DNA from: a virus
DNA length: 31,815 nucleotides
IMG/VR virus record: IMGVR_UViG_3300023170_000113
Span: 1 to 31,815 of that record
Reading direction: 5' to 3' (one strand)
Part shown: positions 20,495-30,304 of the stretch, piece by piece
Layout of the letters: each line of letters begins with the position of its first letter
Position numbering within the stretch: the first letter of the stretch is position 1
Notes under the pieces: generated by a model
The model's database searches: none
Seen by the model: the letters and a program-made list of their open reading frames with translations, nothing else
What the model was told of the DNA's origin: nothing
Position numbers and translations under genes: made by a program

Positions 20495-20525
20495 GAGGGG
20501 ATGGGAGACTGTCCCCTTGTCTTTA
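20495..20525 (+). terminator. Terminator-like hairpin after capsid gene
   Basis: AGGGGA (20496-20501) pairs with TCCCCT (20512-20517) around a 10-nt loop, and a T-rich stretch (TTGTCTTTAT) follows. It lies 20 nt after the capsid stop, the same place as T7 terminator T-phi, which limits transcription past the capsid gene. Confidence 0.72.
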
Positions 20526-20547
20526 TCTAAAATATTATTAGGAGATT

Positions 20548-21156
20548 ATGAGCACAAGAATTACACCAACGACTGAATTACAGGCGATAAACATTATGTT
20601 GTCAACTATTGGTGAAGCTCCAGTTAACTCAATAACAGGAACTACAACAGTTGACGTATCTGTCGCTAAAAATATTTTAGATGAAACTTCAATGTCTATC
20701 CAATCACAAGGATGGCATTTCAATACCCACTATAAATACACTTCATTATCTTTAGACCAAGATAACAAAGTACCCCTTCCCGTAAACTGTGTTAAAGCTG
20801 ACGCTAGTGCAGATTATAGATATTTAAATTACACAATCAGAAATGGTTATTTATATGATTTAGATAGACATACAGATGTATTTACTTCTGCTCCAGCTGA
20901 AGTTGATTTAGTTTTAGTACAACAGTTTGAACAATTACCAGAATATGCAAGACAATACATTGCAATAAAAGCAGCTAGAAGATTTGCTGCTAGATACATT
21001 GGTGATAAAGCTATTATTGATTTAATTGCTGCTGATGAAAACGAAGCATTAATGTCTTTCCATCAAGCAGATAGCCAAGAAGCAGATGTTAATATGCTTA
21101 ATGGTGACTCAAATACTTTCTCAATTATAAATAGACCAACTAGAAGGACTTACTAA
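20548..21156 (+). CDS. Tail tubular protein A (T7 gp11-like)
   Basis: This 202-residue protein joins portal to tail nozzle. The family features visible are ELQAINIMLSTIGEAPVNSI at the start, ILDETSMSIQSQGWHFNTHY, LPVNCVKADAS and QYIAIKAARRFAARYIGD near the end. T7 gp11 has 196 residues. TAGGAG precedes ATG 20548. The stop overlaps the start of tail tube B by one base (TAATG), so the two tail genes are coupled. Confidence 0.94.
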   Translation: MSTRITPTTELQAINIMLSTIGEAPVNSITGTTTVDVSVAKNILDETSMSIQSQGWHFNTHYKYTSLSLDQDNKVPLPVNCVKADASADYRYLNYTIRNGYLYDLDRHTDVFTSAPAEVDLVLVQQFEQLPEYARQYIAIKAARRFAARYIGDKAIIDLIAADENEALMSFHQADSQEADVNMLNGDSNTFSIINRPTRRTY

Positions 21157-23660
21157 TGGGTGGAGTTGTTTCACAGAGTATTCCTAATTTTCTAAATGGT
21201 ATATCTCAGCAAACTCCAACACAAAGAGGTGTTAACCAAGCTGAAGACCAGATAAACTTTCAGAATAATATTGTTGATGGTTTATCTAAAAGACCCTCTT
21301 TAGAATACATAGCAACATTAGATGCTAGTAATGTGTTTCCAAACACAACTAAATTTTGGTCTATACAAAAAGATGAAAACAATCAATACATTGTTGCTTT
21401 TTATAATGGCGGTGTTAAAGTTTATGATTTATTAGGTAATGAAAAAACTGTAACTGTTTCAAGTGGTGCAAGTTATCTTACATCTACAAATCCAAAAAGA
21501 GATTTTAAATTAGTTAACATTGCAGATTACACTTTTATTGCAAACAAATCTAAAACAGTATTAGCAGACAGTACAACAAGTGCTGCTAAGAATGAAGAGT
21601 TTTATATTAATGTTGTTGTGACAAATTATGGTAGAGAATACACTGTAGAGTTAACACATCCTGACATGCAGTCTGCATTAGGTTATGGATTAAAAGCTGC
21701 ATTACAAATGCCATCAGGCTCTAATGCAACACATGATAGTGCATTTAGAGATACAGCGCATGTTGCTGATATATTAATGTATGGTGAATCTAGTCAATAT
21801 TTTGATAGTTCATCAGATGCTTCATTTAAAGTTGTTAGAACTGATACAGGCGCAACTTTAACTACAACACAAGGTTTAGGTAGTTATTCTGGATTTACTA
21901 CATACTTTGATTTTACTTTATATAACTCAGTTATTTATGGTGAACCAAAAGATAATGACCCTGATTACACTGTAACAACAGGTGATGGTTCTGGTAATAG
22001 TGGTATGTACTCTATTAGAGATGAAATATCAGATTTTACTAAATTACCTTATCATGGTAAAGTCGGAACTAAAATAAAAGTTACTGGTGATGAAGGTGAT
22101 ACATTGTCTGATTATTGGGTAGAGTTTGAAACTGATGGTGTATGGAAAGAAACTATAGCACCAAACACAAGCGTAGGATTAGATAATTCTACAATGCCAC
22201 ATGCATTGATTAATAACAATGATGGTACATTTACATTTCAAGAAATAGATTGGAGTGATAGAACTTGTGGTGATACTGATAGTAATGCTGACCCAAGTTT
22301 TGTAAACAAAAACATTCAAAACTTAACTTTCTATAAAAATAGATTAGGTGTGTTGTCAGGAGAAAATTTAATCTTTACAGAAAATGCTAGTTTCTTTAAC
22401 TTTTTTTCTAGTACAGTTACACAAGTTTTAGATACAGACCCAATTGATATTTCTGCGTCTGGTACACAAGTTAATACATTAAAAAACTCTGTGTCATTTA
22501 ATGAGTCTTTACTTTTATTTTCTGATACAGCACAATATAAATTAAATAGTACAGGAGAAGCAGTTACACCAACCACAGCCATACTTAATGAAGTATCAAG
22601 TTTTGAACATGATGATGCTGTGAGGCCTGTGTCTGCTGGTAAGTTTGCTTACTTTGCACAATCAAGAAATAACAACACAGCTATTAGAGAATACTTTGCT
22701 GATGATGATACATTAACAAATGATGGGTTAGATATAACTGTATCTGTTTCTAATTTAATACCAACAAATGTATATCAACTTATTAGTAATACTACAGAAG
22801 ATACGCTGATTGCTTTAGCTTCAGACACTGATGATACACAAACAGCACCGTATGCAGCAGGTAGTGCAGTAAGTCCTACTTATGCTAACACAATGTATAT
22901 TTATAAATACTTCTTTGATAGAGGTGAAAAAGTACAAACAGCATGGTCTAAATGGACATTTGATGGTGTTAAGATTTTAGGTGCAATGAGTGTAGATAGT
23001 TTTATTTATTTATTAACTGCTGAAAATACTGACACAAAATTATTTAAATTAGATTTAAGAAATTTAAAAGACCAAACAATAGGCTTTGGTGTTTACTTAG
23101 ATTTTAAAAAACAAGTTACTGGTACTTATGATAGTGGAACTAATTTAACAACACTAACATCCCCGTATGGTGTTAAAGCAGGTTTGATTGCTATTGATGC
23201 AACGAATGGTAATAACTATTCATTAACAAACACAACAGGTTCAACTTACACATTAGAAGGTGACCACACTGATATTTACATTGGTGTACCTTTTACATCT
23301 ACATATAGACTATCAACACAATATATCAGAGAAAGCTCTGGTAGAGGTTTAGTGTCTATTACTTCTGGTAGATACCAGATTAGAAACATAAGATTTAATT
23401 TTGAAAACTCAGGTTTCTTTCAAGTAGAAGTTACACCTACAGGAAGAAGCAAGAGTACAACAATTATGAACGGTTATATTATAGGTACTGCAACAAGTAA
23501 AGTAGGCGTACCTGCAATAAGCTCAGGCAGCCTTTTGGTACCCGTTATAGCTAGAAACACAGACTTTGTTTTAGATATTAAGAGTAGTTCACATCTACCT
23601 GTATATATTGCAAGTGCTGAAGTTGAAGGTTATTATCACACACGTTCAAGAAGGATTTAA
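21156..23660 (+). CDS. Tail tubular protein B / nozzle (T7 gp12-like)
   Basis: This 834-residue protein forms the tail nozzle. The N-terminus (SQSIPNFLNGISQQTPTQRG and QINFQNNIVDGLSKRP) is the standard gp12 beginning, and the middle has FYKNRLGVLSGENLIFTENASFF. The protein is beta-rich throughout, as expected for propeller and nozzle domains. T7 gp12 has 794 residues, so it is slightly longer. It overlaps tail tube A by 1 nt and is followed by the gp13-like gene after 1 nt. Confidence 0.95.
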   Translation: MGGVVSQSIPNFLNGISQQTPTQRGVNQAEDQINFQNNIVDGLSKRPSLEYIATLDASNVFPNTTKFWSIQKDENNQYIVAFYNGGVKVYDLLGNEKTVTVSSGASYLTSTNPKRDFKLVNIADYTFIANKSKTVLADSTTSAAKNEEFYINVVVTNYGREYTVELTHPDMQSALGYGLKAALQMPSGSNATHDSAFRDTAHVADILMYGESSQYFDSSSDASFKVVRTDTGATLTTTQGLGSYSGFTTYFDFTLYNSVIYGEPKDNDPDYTVTTGDGSGNSGMYSIRDEISDFTKLPYHGKVGTKIKVTGDEGDTLSDYWVEFETDGVWKETIAPNTSVGLDNSTMPHALINNNDGTFTFQEIDWSDRTCGDTDSNADPSFVNKNIQNLTFYKNRLGVLSGENLIFTENASFFNFFSSTVTQVLDTDPIDISASGTQVNTLKNSVSFNESLLLFSDTAQYKLNSTGEAVTPTTAILNEVSSFEHDDAVRPVSAGKFAYFAQSRNNNTAIREYFADDDTLTNDGLDITVSVSNLIPTNVYQLISNTTEDTLIALASDTDDTQTAPYAAGSAVSPTYANTMYIYKYFFDRGEKVQTAWSKWTFDGVKILGAMSVDSFIYLLTAENTDTKLFKLDLRNLKDQTIGFGVYLDFKKQVTGTYDSGTNLTTLTSPYGVKAGLIAIDATNGNNYSLTNTTGSTYTLEGDHTDIYIGVPFTSTYRLSTQYIRESSGRGLVSITSGRYQIRNIRFNFENSGFFQVEVTPTGRSKSTTIMNGYIIGTATSKVGVPAISSGSLLVPVIARNTDFVLDIKSSSHLPVYIASAEVEGYYHTRSRRI

Positions 23661-23661
23661 T

Positions 23662-24138
23662 ATGAAAGAAGCTTTTGTAAGAAAAGCAAAATTAATAGAT
23701 GCTATTGAGTTAGCACCTAGATTAAGAAAAATAGATAGAGAAGAAATAAAAGCAGCCAGTAATATTTCTTGTCTTGAAGCTTTGGTTACACCGTTTACAT
23801 TTGATAATGCAAAAACATATTCTGTAGTTAAAACTGAAACAGATGAAGTCTTAGGTATGTTTGGTTCAGCACCTGCTACTGACCCTGAGTACGGTGTAGC
23901 ATGGTTATTGTCTTGTGAAGATTTATATAGACATACCAAAGAGTTTGTAAAACAATCACCTCATTGGATAAATGAGATGGGACAAGGTTATACTTATTTA
24001 TATAACTTTGTAGATAAACGAAATTGGAAATCACTTAAGTGGTTACAATATTTAGGGTTTGAACCCAAAGAACAAATAGATAATTATGGTTTTGGAAACA
24101 CACCATTTTTATTAATGATAAAGGAGATACATAATTAA
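23662..24138 (+). CDS. Internal virion protein / gp13-like (158 aa)
   Basis: ATG 23662 is preferred to the in-frame ATG at 23608, which would lie inside the tail tube B gene; AAGGA (23651-23655) supports 23662. The fold looks like an acetyltransferase relative: DAIELAPRLRKIDREEI start, TDEVLGMFGSAP strand, WLLSCEDLYRHTKEFVKQSP, then YLYNFVDKRNWKSLKWLQYLGFE. T7 gp13 (138 residues) has a similar order and is needed for virion assembly. Enzyme activity is not implied. Confidence 0.78.
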   Translation: MKEAFVRKAKLIDAIELAPRLRKIDREEIKAASNISCLEALVTPFTFDNAKTYSVVKTETDEVLGMFGSAPATDPEYGVAWLLSCEDLYRHTKEFVKQSPHWINEMGQGYTYLYNFVDKRNWKSLKWLQYLGFEPKEQIDNYGFGNTPFLLMIKEIHN

Positions 24139-24141
24139 ACT

Positions 24142-24645
24142 ATGTGTGATGTAGTTACTGCGTTAAAGATAGGTACAGCGATATATGCTCACCAGTCTAA
24201 AAGAGCTGTAGCTAAAGGTCAAATGAGAGCTAATGAGCAAACAAGAAAAAACTCAGACCAAGCGTACCTTAATGACATATCTAAAATAGATAATGAAGCA
24301 GTATCAGCTAGTAGAGAAAAAGCAGCAGCTAGATTTGAATTAAAACAAAAACGAAATAAAGAATTAGCAAAGTCATTAAATTTAAATGCGGGTAATGCTG
24401 ATAAAATAATACAAGACATAACAGGAGATTATGATGATAATTTCCTAGATGTTGCAAGAGATTATGAAACTGATACTATTAAATTAGATAGGCAAACAAC
24501 AGAAGCTTATGCAGCACAGCAAAAAAGATACAATAGTATTAAACCTGTATCTATGCCAAGTAATACTGGTTTATTCTTAGAAGTTGCAACAATTGGTGCT
24601 GAAGGTTATCAGAAACATACAAACGCACAGAAACCAACGGTATAA
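24142..24645 (+). CDS. Internal virion protein B (T7 gp14-like)
   Basis: This 167-residue protein starts MCDVVTALKIGTAIYAHQSKRA, like the MC start and Ala-rich helix of T7 gp14, and continues as a mostly helical, Lys/Glu/Ala-rich chain (REKAAARFELKQKRNKE). In T7 the protein is ejected and forms the outer-membrane part of the DNA channel. T7 gp14 has 196 residues. AAGGAG lies 15 nt upstream of ATG 24142, a rather long gap. Confidence 0.82.
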   Translation: MCDVVTALKIGTAIYAHQSKRAVAKGQMRANEQTRKNSDQAYLNDISKIDNEAVSASREKAAARFELKQKRNKELAKSLNLNAGNADKIIQDITGDYDDNFLDVARDYETDTIKLDRQTTEAYAAQQKRYNSIKPVSMPSNTGLFLEVATIGAEGYQKHTNAQKPTV

Positions 24646-24650
24646 AATAT

Positions 24651-26558
24651 ATGGCATATAAATCAAGAGTAAGTAATAAATACATGGGAGCAACATTTGC
24701 TGGACAAGTAAATGCAGCTTCTGACTCTGAAGCTATGGATTTAGCTAGAACATTACAAAGAACTGTTAATCCTGCTTTAGAAAGAATATATGATAGAAAC
24801 GTTGAGAAACAAAAAGATGAAGCTAAAACAAAAATAAATCAATTATTTTTAGAAGGTAAAAAGTCTGACCAAATTCAATCTGAAATATTAGAAGGAAAAC
24901 ATCCAGAATTATCTGGTAGATACGTAGAAAAAACTGTTTCTTATCACACAGGTAGGCAAGAAGCAGTAGATGCTATTGCTAATATAGAAGCAAATAAAGA
25001 TAAATACGACCATAGAGAAACTAACTTACCAGCTTTTTATAAAGAATATTTACCAAGTTTTGCAGATAGAGATGGTTCTTACACACTTGGTTTTGCTGCT
25101 GTATTTAATCAGTATAAAGCTAAAGATGCTATTGCTGATGCAGAAGTAAGAGCTAAATATGCTAAAGAACAAAAAATAAATCAAGGTTCTAAAATTATAT
25201 CTGCTGTTCCAACTGCTGAAGTTTGGGATACAGTTAACTCTCTTAATGTTCCACTTCCCCCAGAAGAAGGTGATACTAAACCTAGACAATTTTATTCTAA
25301 CGAAGAATTAAATCAAGTCGTAATTCAACATGCAGGAAATTTATTAAATGAAGCAACATCAACAGATGAAATTGATAGAGCAATAAAAATACTGTCTACA
25401 GACAGAGGTATTAAAAAAGATGGTACTAAATTAGGGTCTTTGATTGATACTAATAGAAGTGATGTTTCTACTTTAATAGGTAAGTTAAATAGAAAAAGAG
25501 TTACCTTAGAAACTCAAGAAAGAATTAATAACGATTATAAAGAAAAACAAGAAATTAAAAGTATATTTTCAGATGCTTTTGCTGACAACGAAGATGGCAC
25601 ACCAAAAACACATGAACAAAAAATGAAATACCGAGAAAGTTTAGAAAAATATGGTGAGCCTAAATTATTAACAGCATTTGATAATGTTATGAAATCTAAT
25701 AGATTTGCTGAAACCGACCCAGCTAAAGTAGATGGTTTCTTAATAGAAATATTAAGTGGTGGTTTTACTGACCAAACTGAAATGATTGATGCCTTTAGTA
25801 AAAGAAATATTCCAACAGCTGAATTAACTAAAGCATTAACATATTGGGAAAAATGGAACACTAATAATAACAAAGGCGTAAAACCTATTCACCAAAGTAG
25901 TTCTACATACTCACAAAGTATGACACAAATTAAAGCTGCTGTACAAGGTAACTTTACAAGAAATGGAATTTTGTCTTCTAATGGATACACAGCTGTGTTT
26001 AATGCAACTAATTACATGATAAAAGAAATTAATGATTTTGAAGATAGATTTGAATTAGAAAATAAACGTAAACCTAATAACGTTGAAAGACAACAGTTTA
26101 TACAGAATTTAGGTAAATATGTTATTGATACATACAAAGGTGGTGCTATAGACCCAAAAACTTTAACAGTTACACAACAAGAAGAAAAAGCAAAAGAAGA
26201 TGAATTAAAAAGACAAGAGACTATGAAGTTATATGAAGACTTAGGTGTTACTAAGTTATTAGATAATTTAAATAAATCTTTAGAACAAGGTGGTTTTGTG
26301 AAACCTCAAATGACATCTGATGATACTTCATTTTTTAAAAGCAGAGCAACTGAAAGAAAAGAATTTGACACAGCTAAAGTTGTACCTGCATTACAAGAGT
26401 ATTTAACACAATCTTTTGGTGTTCAATTTACACCTGAAATGTATAAAGCTATGACAAATCAAGATGTTGAAGCTATGGTATCTAATGTTGCAAAATCATT
26501 AAAACTTGACCAAACGCTTGTTAAACAAGCACTTAAAAATATAGTAACAGGAAAGTAA
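24651..26558 (+). CDS. Internal virion protein C (T7 gp15-like)
   Basis: This 635-residue protein is mostly helical, begins VSNKYMGATFAGQVNAASDSEAMDLARTLQ and contains repeated Lys/Glu-rich segments. Gene order between gp14-like and gp16-like genes fixes its identity; sequence similarity to T7 gp15 (747 residues) is not obvious by eye. In T7, gp15 forms the periplasmic tube during DNA ejection. The ribosome-binding site is weak (AAAATAT), so coupling to the previous gene, which ends 5 nt before, is likely. Confidence 0.82.
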   Translation: MAYKSRVSNKYMGATFAGQVNAASDSEAMDLARTLQRTVNPALERIYDRNVEKQKDEAKTKINQLFLEGKKSDQIQSEILEGKHPELSGRYVEKTVSYHTGRQEAVDAIANIEANKDKYDHRETNLPAFYKEYLPSFADRDGSYTLGFAAVFNQYKAKDAIADAEVRAKYAKEQKINQGSKIISAVPTAEVWDTVNSLNVPLPPEEGDTKPRQFYSNEELNQVVIQHAGNLLNEATSTDEIDRAIKILSTDRGIKKDGTKLGSLIDTNRSDVSTLIGKLNRKRVTLETQERINNDYKEKQEIKSIFSDAFADNEDGTPKTHEQKMKYRESLEKYGEPKLLTAFDNVMKSNRFAETDPAKVDGFLIEILSGGFTDQTEMIDAFSKRNIPTAELTKALTYWEKWNTNNNKGVKPIHQSSSTYSQSMTQIKAAVQGNFTRNGILSSNGYTAVFNATNYMIKEINDFEDRFELENKRKPNNVERQQFIQNLGKYVIDTYKGGAIDPKTLTVTQQEEKAKEDELKRQETMKLYEDLGVTKLLDNLNKSLEQGGFVKPQMTSDDTSFFKSRATERKEFDTAKVVPALQEYLTQSFGVQFTPEMYKAMTNQDVEAMVSNVAKSLKLDQTLVKQALKNIVTGK

Positions 26559-26561
26559 TAA

Positions 26562-29500
26562 ATGGCAGATTTATCTATACTTGGTGGCGCACCAACAGTA
26601 TCTGAAAACAATTCTAGTTTAGTATCACCAGATGATATGATGCTAAATGTAAATGTTGAAGCTGATTTAAAAAAAGCATCAGATGCTAAAGCTGCATTAG
26701 AAGAAATACAAACTCAAAAATTTTATGACACACTAAGAAGCTACTACTCTTATAGAGAAGCTGATGATAAATTTAATAATTTGTCTCATGCAGACTTATT
26801 AGAATATTTTTACTCAGATAGAAGTTGGAGAAATAATAACACTATATCTATGAGTAAAGATATGTTTAATGTAGCAACAGAAGAAGATGATGAAAGATTA
26901 AAACAATTTTCTTACATACAACAAACATACCAACAACTTCCATCATGGTGGGATGACCCAAATAGAAGCTTTGGTGGATGGTTAATGGATAATGGCGGAG
27001 CATTATTAGCTGACCCAGTTAACTTAATTGGTTTTGGTATTGGTGGTCAAACTGCTAAACAAGCTTATAAGCAAGCATTAAAAGAAGCTTTAAAAGGTAA
27101 AGTCGCTTCTGAAATTAGTGAGATGACTATTAGAGAAGCTGCAAAACAAGCTGAAAGAGCCGCTTTAGGTCAAGCAGTTAAGAAAGGTGCTTTGTATGAA
27201 GGCTTTATTGGAGCTGGTATATCGGGTGCACAAGACGCATTGTTACAAGGTATTGCTATTGAAACTGGTGTACAAGATGAATTTAGTTTAAAACAAACTG
27301 GTATTTCTAGTGCTGCTGGTTTTGGTTTTGGAACTTTGTTTGGTGCAGGATTTTCATACGGAGCTTTTAAATTAACAAATAGAAATTTACAAAATACATC
27401 TGTAAAACAACTTATTGATTTACAAGATTATGGCAGAAGTGAAATCACAGGTAGAAGATTATTTGAAGATATAGGTGTTAAAAAAGAAAAAAAGAATTAT
27501 TACCAAAATCTTAAAAAAGAACAAATTGATGAAATAGAATTAAAAAGTAAAATTATCGGTGATACTGTAGATGATAGAATTAAGAATTTAAGAAACACAG
27601 CAGACTCAAATATATCTACTGCTGACAAACCCCCAATCACTCCTTTTAACTACACCAGATATAAGCGTGGTGCAGCTCTCACATATTTAAGAAATGCAGC
27701 AAAAGAACTTTCAGGAGAATTAGGAACTGAAAAAATTACTCTTGAACAAATGACAAGAGTGGCTGAACAATTAAATCTTGACCCAGTTAAATTAAGAAAG
27801 CTTGCTAAATCTAAAGCAAAAGAAGATAGAGAATTATATGGATTAATTATAGCACATGGTGACTCTATGATTAAAGAAGCTGATGATATTGTTAAACTAG
27901 CAAATGAATTAAATAGAGTTGATTTAACAGATGCTGAAAAGATAAAAATTAAAAAAGAATTACAATTAAGAAATGATATCTTAACTGAGTTAATGGGTGT
28001 TCAAAAATCTTTACAAGAAAACTATGCTAGAGCAACCACTGCTGGTAGAGTTATTAAAAGCAAAGAAAGAGCAGCACAATTAATTATTGAACCAGAAGAC
28101 ATTGAAATGGTTAAATTAAAGAAAGATAATCCTGATGAATTTTGGAGATTAGTGTCACAACTGGATGATAGTGACCAAGTTATACTTGCGTTACAAAATG
28201 CTAGAAAAGTTGACAAGTGGGATTTAGCATCAGAATATATTAACAATAACTTATTGTCTTCACCTGATACACATTTATTAAACATTATTTCAGGTTTAAC
28301 ACAAACGCAATGGAAACCTTTTGTTATGTTACTTAGAAGTGCTAACATGGCTACAACAGATTTAAACAGAGCTAAAGTAATAGCTAGAGAAGCATTACAA
28401 ACTTATATTTATCAGTATGCATTTACAGGTCATGCATTAAAAAGAGCCTTAAAAAGTTTTTATTTAGGAAGACCTATTTTAGATGCTACACAAATGAAAT
28501 ATGATAGTAATATTAGACAAGGACAACTTCAAAGATTTATAAATGAAACTGGTAAATTATTAACGGAACCTTTGGGTGTTGTTGGCACAGGTTTACAAAA
28601 AGCTGTTGTACAACCAACAGCGTATATCACAAGTTTACCTATGAGAGTGTTGTCAGCAGGTGATGAATTTCTTAAAACAATGATGTTTAAGGGTAGAGCC
28701 GCTGCAACTATTCACTCAAGAATACTAGCAGAAACTCCTGATATTGGTATATATGGATGGAAAAACAGAGCTAAATATAAAGCTAAATTTAAAGAATTAG
28801 AAGCTGATTATATGAACAGCAAAGGACAGGCATTAGAAACAGATGATTTAATTAATGACCCATTACAATATGCTAGAGAAGGTTCATACACACAATCTGC
28901 TTATTCTATAAATCCAATTACAGGTAAAAAAGAAGGTGGTATAACAGGAAGTGTTTTATCATTTACTAATAAACACAGATGGTTAAGAGCTTTTGGTATG
29001 CACTTTATTAATACACCATCAAATTTATTAAGATGGACAGCACAACATTTTCCAATGTTAGGTCGTTTTCAATTTCAAATGAGACACATGTTAGCTAAAG
29101 GTTCTGATGGTAAATATTTAAATCCAGAGGCCGCAGCAGAAGCAAATGCAAGAATACAAGCAGGATGGTTAATATGGTCTGCTGCTTTCTTGGCTGCTAT
29201 TAATGGGAGAACTACTGGTGGTGGTTCAAGAGATTGGAGAGAAAATAGAGAAAGAGAAAGAAACACAGGATGGCAACCATATTCTATTGTTGACAGTGAA
29301 GGTAATCATATTTCAGCAAATAGACTTGACCCTATAATGACTCCATTTTTTATTGCTGCTGATATTGTAGATGCAGTTAATGATTTTTTAAAACACAACA
29401 AAGACTTGCCTGAAGAAGTAGAAAACAAATATACAGAGGCTGTTATGGCGACTATAGCTAGTATTACTAGAAATATTACATCTAAATTTTATACTAAAAA

Positions 29501-30272
29501 CATTTTAGAAACAGCTAACTATTTCTTTAGTGATGATTTTATGAAAGCAAGAGCGCCAGATAATATTGGCTCATCTATATTAGCTAGAGCTATATTTAAA
29601 ATAACTCCATTATCAGGTGGTCTTAGATATGCAAATAGAGTTTCAGATGATTATTCAAGAGAGTTATTTACTTTCATGGATAGACTTAGAACATTAAATC
29701 CATTTTCTGACAAAGATAGAACAATGCCTCAGCGTAATATGTTAGGTGAAAAAGTAGATAGAAAAAGAGGTTGGTTATTTGGATTAGGAGATGATGATGG
29801 ATTATGGTCTTCACCTTTTGCTATGACTAAATTTAAAAATACAGAAACAGCTAAATTCTTTCAAGACAGAGACTTAAATTATAAAGCACCACAAAAAGTA
29901 GATAGATATACAAATATTGATTTAAGAACTATTAGAAATGCTAATGGTCAAACTGCTTATGATAGATGGTTGGAATTAAAGATGGATGTTAAAGTCCCAT
30001 ATAAAGGTAAAGAATATAATTTAAAAGATGTTATAGAAACAATAATTGCAGATAAAGGTAGTAACTTATATAAATTACCAAAAGATGTTGTAGCAGGTGA
30101 CGATTACAGGCAAAAATATATCTTGGATATTGTCCACCAAGTTGAAAGAGAAGCTTATAGAAGAATGTGGAAAGAATTTCCTGTTCTTCAAAAAACTTTA
30201 GAAAACAGAGACTTATTTATCAGGGAAAAAGCTCAGGAAGCTTTAGATGACTTTATGAAAGCAATTCAATAA
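26562..30272 (+). CDS. Internal virion protein D (T7 gp16-like), no visible transglycosylase domain
   Basis: At 1236 residues this is the largest gene, comparable to T7 gp16 (1318), and follows the gp15-like gene by 3 nt. In T7 gp16 the N-terminal 150 residues form a lytic transglycosylase and the rest an inner-membrane channel. Here no SLT-type Glu motif is visible in the N-terminal 150 residues. Small hydrophobic Gly-rich segments (LLADPVNLIGFGIGGQ and SSAAGFGFGTLFGAGF) around residues 140-270 could insert in a membrane. The remainder is long helical sequence. Identity is from order and size more than from motifs. Confidence 0.87.
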   Translation: MADLSILGGAPTVSENNSSLVSPDDMMLNVNVEADLKKASDAKAALEEIQTQKFYDTLRSYYSYREADDKFNNLSHADLLEYFYSDRSWRNNNTISMSKDMFNVATEEDDERLKQFSYIQQTYQQLPSWWDDPNRSFGGWLMDNGGALLADPVNLIGFGIGGQTAKQAYKQALKEALKGKVASEISEMTIREAAKQAERAALGQAVKKGALYEGFIGAGISGAQDALLQGIAIETGVQDEFSLKQTGISSAAGFGFGTLFGAGFSYGAFKLTNRNLQNTSVKQLIDLQDYGRSEITGRRLFEDIGVKKEKKNYYQNLKKEQIDEIELKSKIIGDTVDDRIKNLRNTADSNISTADKPPITPFNYTRYKRGAALTYLRNAAKELSGELGTEKITLEQMTRVAEQLNLDPVKLRKLAKSKAKEDRELYGLIIAHGDSMIKEADDIVKLANELNRVDLTDAEKIKIKKELQLRNDILTELMGVQKSLQENYARATTAGRVIKSKERAAQLIIEPEDIEMVKLKKDNPDEFWRLVSQLDDSDQVILALQNARKVDKWDLASEYINNNLLSSPDTHLLNIISGLTQTQWKPFVMLLRSANMATTDLNRAKVIAREALQTYIYQYAFTGHALKRALKSFYLGRPILDATQMKYDSNIRQGQLQRFINETGKLLTEPLGVVGTGLQKAVVQPTAYITSLPMRVLSAGDEFLKTMMFKGRAAATIHSRILAETPDIGIYGWKNRAKYKAKFKELEADYMNSKGQALETDDLINDPLQYAREGSYTQSAYSINPITGKKEGGITGSVLSFTNKHRWLRAFGMHFINTPSNLLRWTAQHFPMLGRFQFQMRHMLAKGSDGKYLNPEAAAEANARIQAGWLIWSAAFLAAINGRTTGGGSRDWRENRERERNTGWQPYSIVDSEGNHISANRLDPIMTPFFIAADIVDAVNDFLKHNKDLPEEVENKYTEAVMATIASITRNITSKFYTKNILETANYFFSDDFMKARAPDNIGSSILARAIFKITPLSGGLRYANRVSDDYSRELFTFMDRLRTLNPFSDKDRTMPQRNMLGEKVDRKRGWLFGLGDDDGLWSSPFAMTKFKNTETAKFFQDRDLNYKAPQKVDRYTNIDLRTIRNANGQTAYDRWLELKMDVKVPYKGKEYNLKDVIETIIADKGSNLYKLPKDVVAGDDYRQKYILDIVHQVEREAYRRMWKEFPVLQKTLENRDLFIREKAQEALDDFMKAIQ

Positions 30273-30294
30273 AGTACCCCTTTTAGAAGAAATA
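30272..30294 (+). promoter_or_regulatory. Candidate phage RNA polymerase promoter before tail fibre
   Basis: AAGTACCCCTTTTAGAAGAA begins at the last base of the gp16-like gene and lies 10 nt before the tail fibre start. It differs at one position from the site before the structural block. No separate ribosome-binding site is visible. Confidence 0.65.
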
Positions 30295-30304
30295 AAACAT
30301 AAAT

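Noticed and set aside
20760-20785. AAAGTACCCCTT in tail tube A, as a further promoter
   Set aside because: The second half of the motif (TAGA) is missing and the bases encode protein.
23536-23552. GGTACCCGTTATAG near the end of tail tube B, as an internal promoter for internal virion genes
   Set aside because: It matches most of the core but lies in coding sequence and lacks the last A of TAGA and the flanking A-rich part. It is not clear enough to list.
23608-23661. Earlier in-frame ATG for the gp13-like gene
   Set aside because: It lies inside the conserved end of tail tube B, and AAGGA before 23662 supports the later start.
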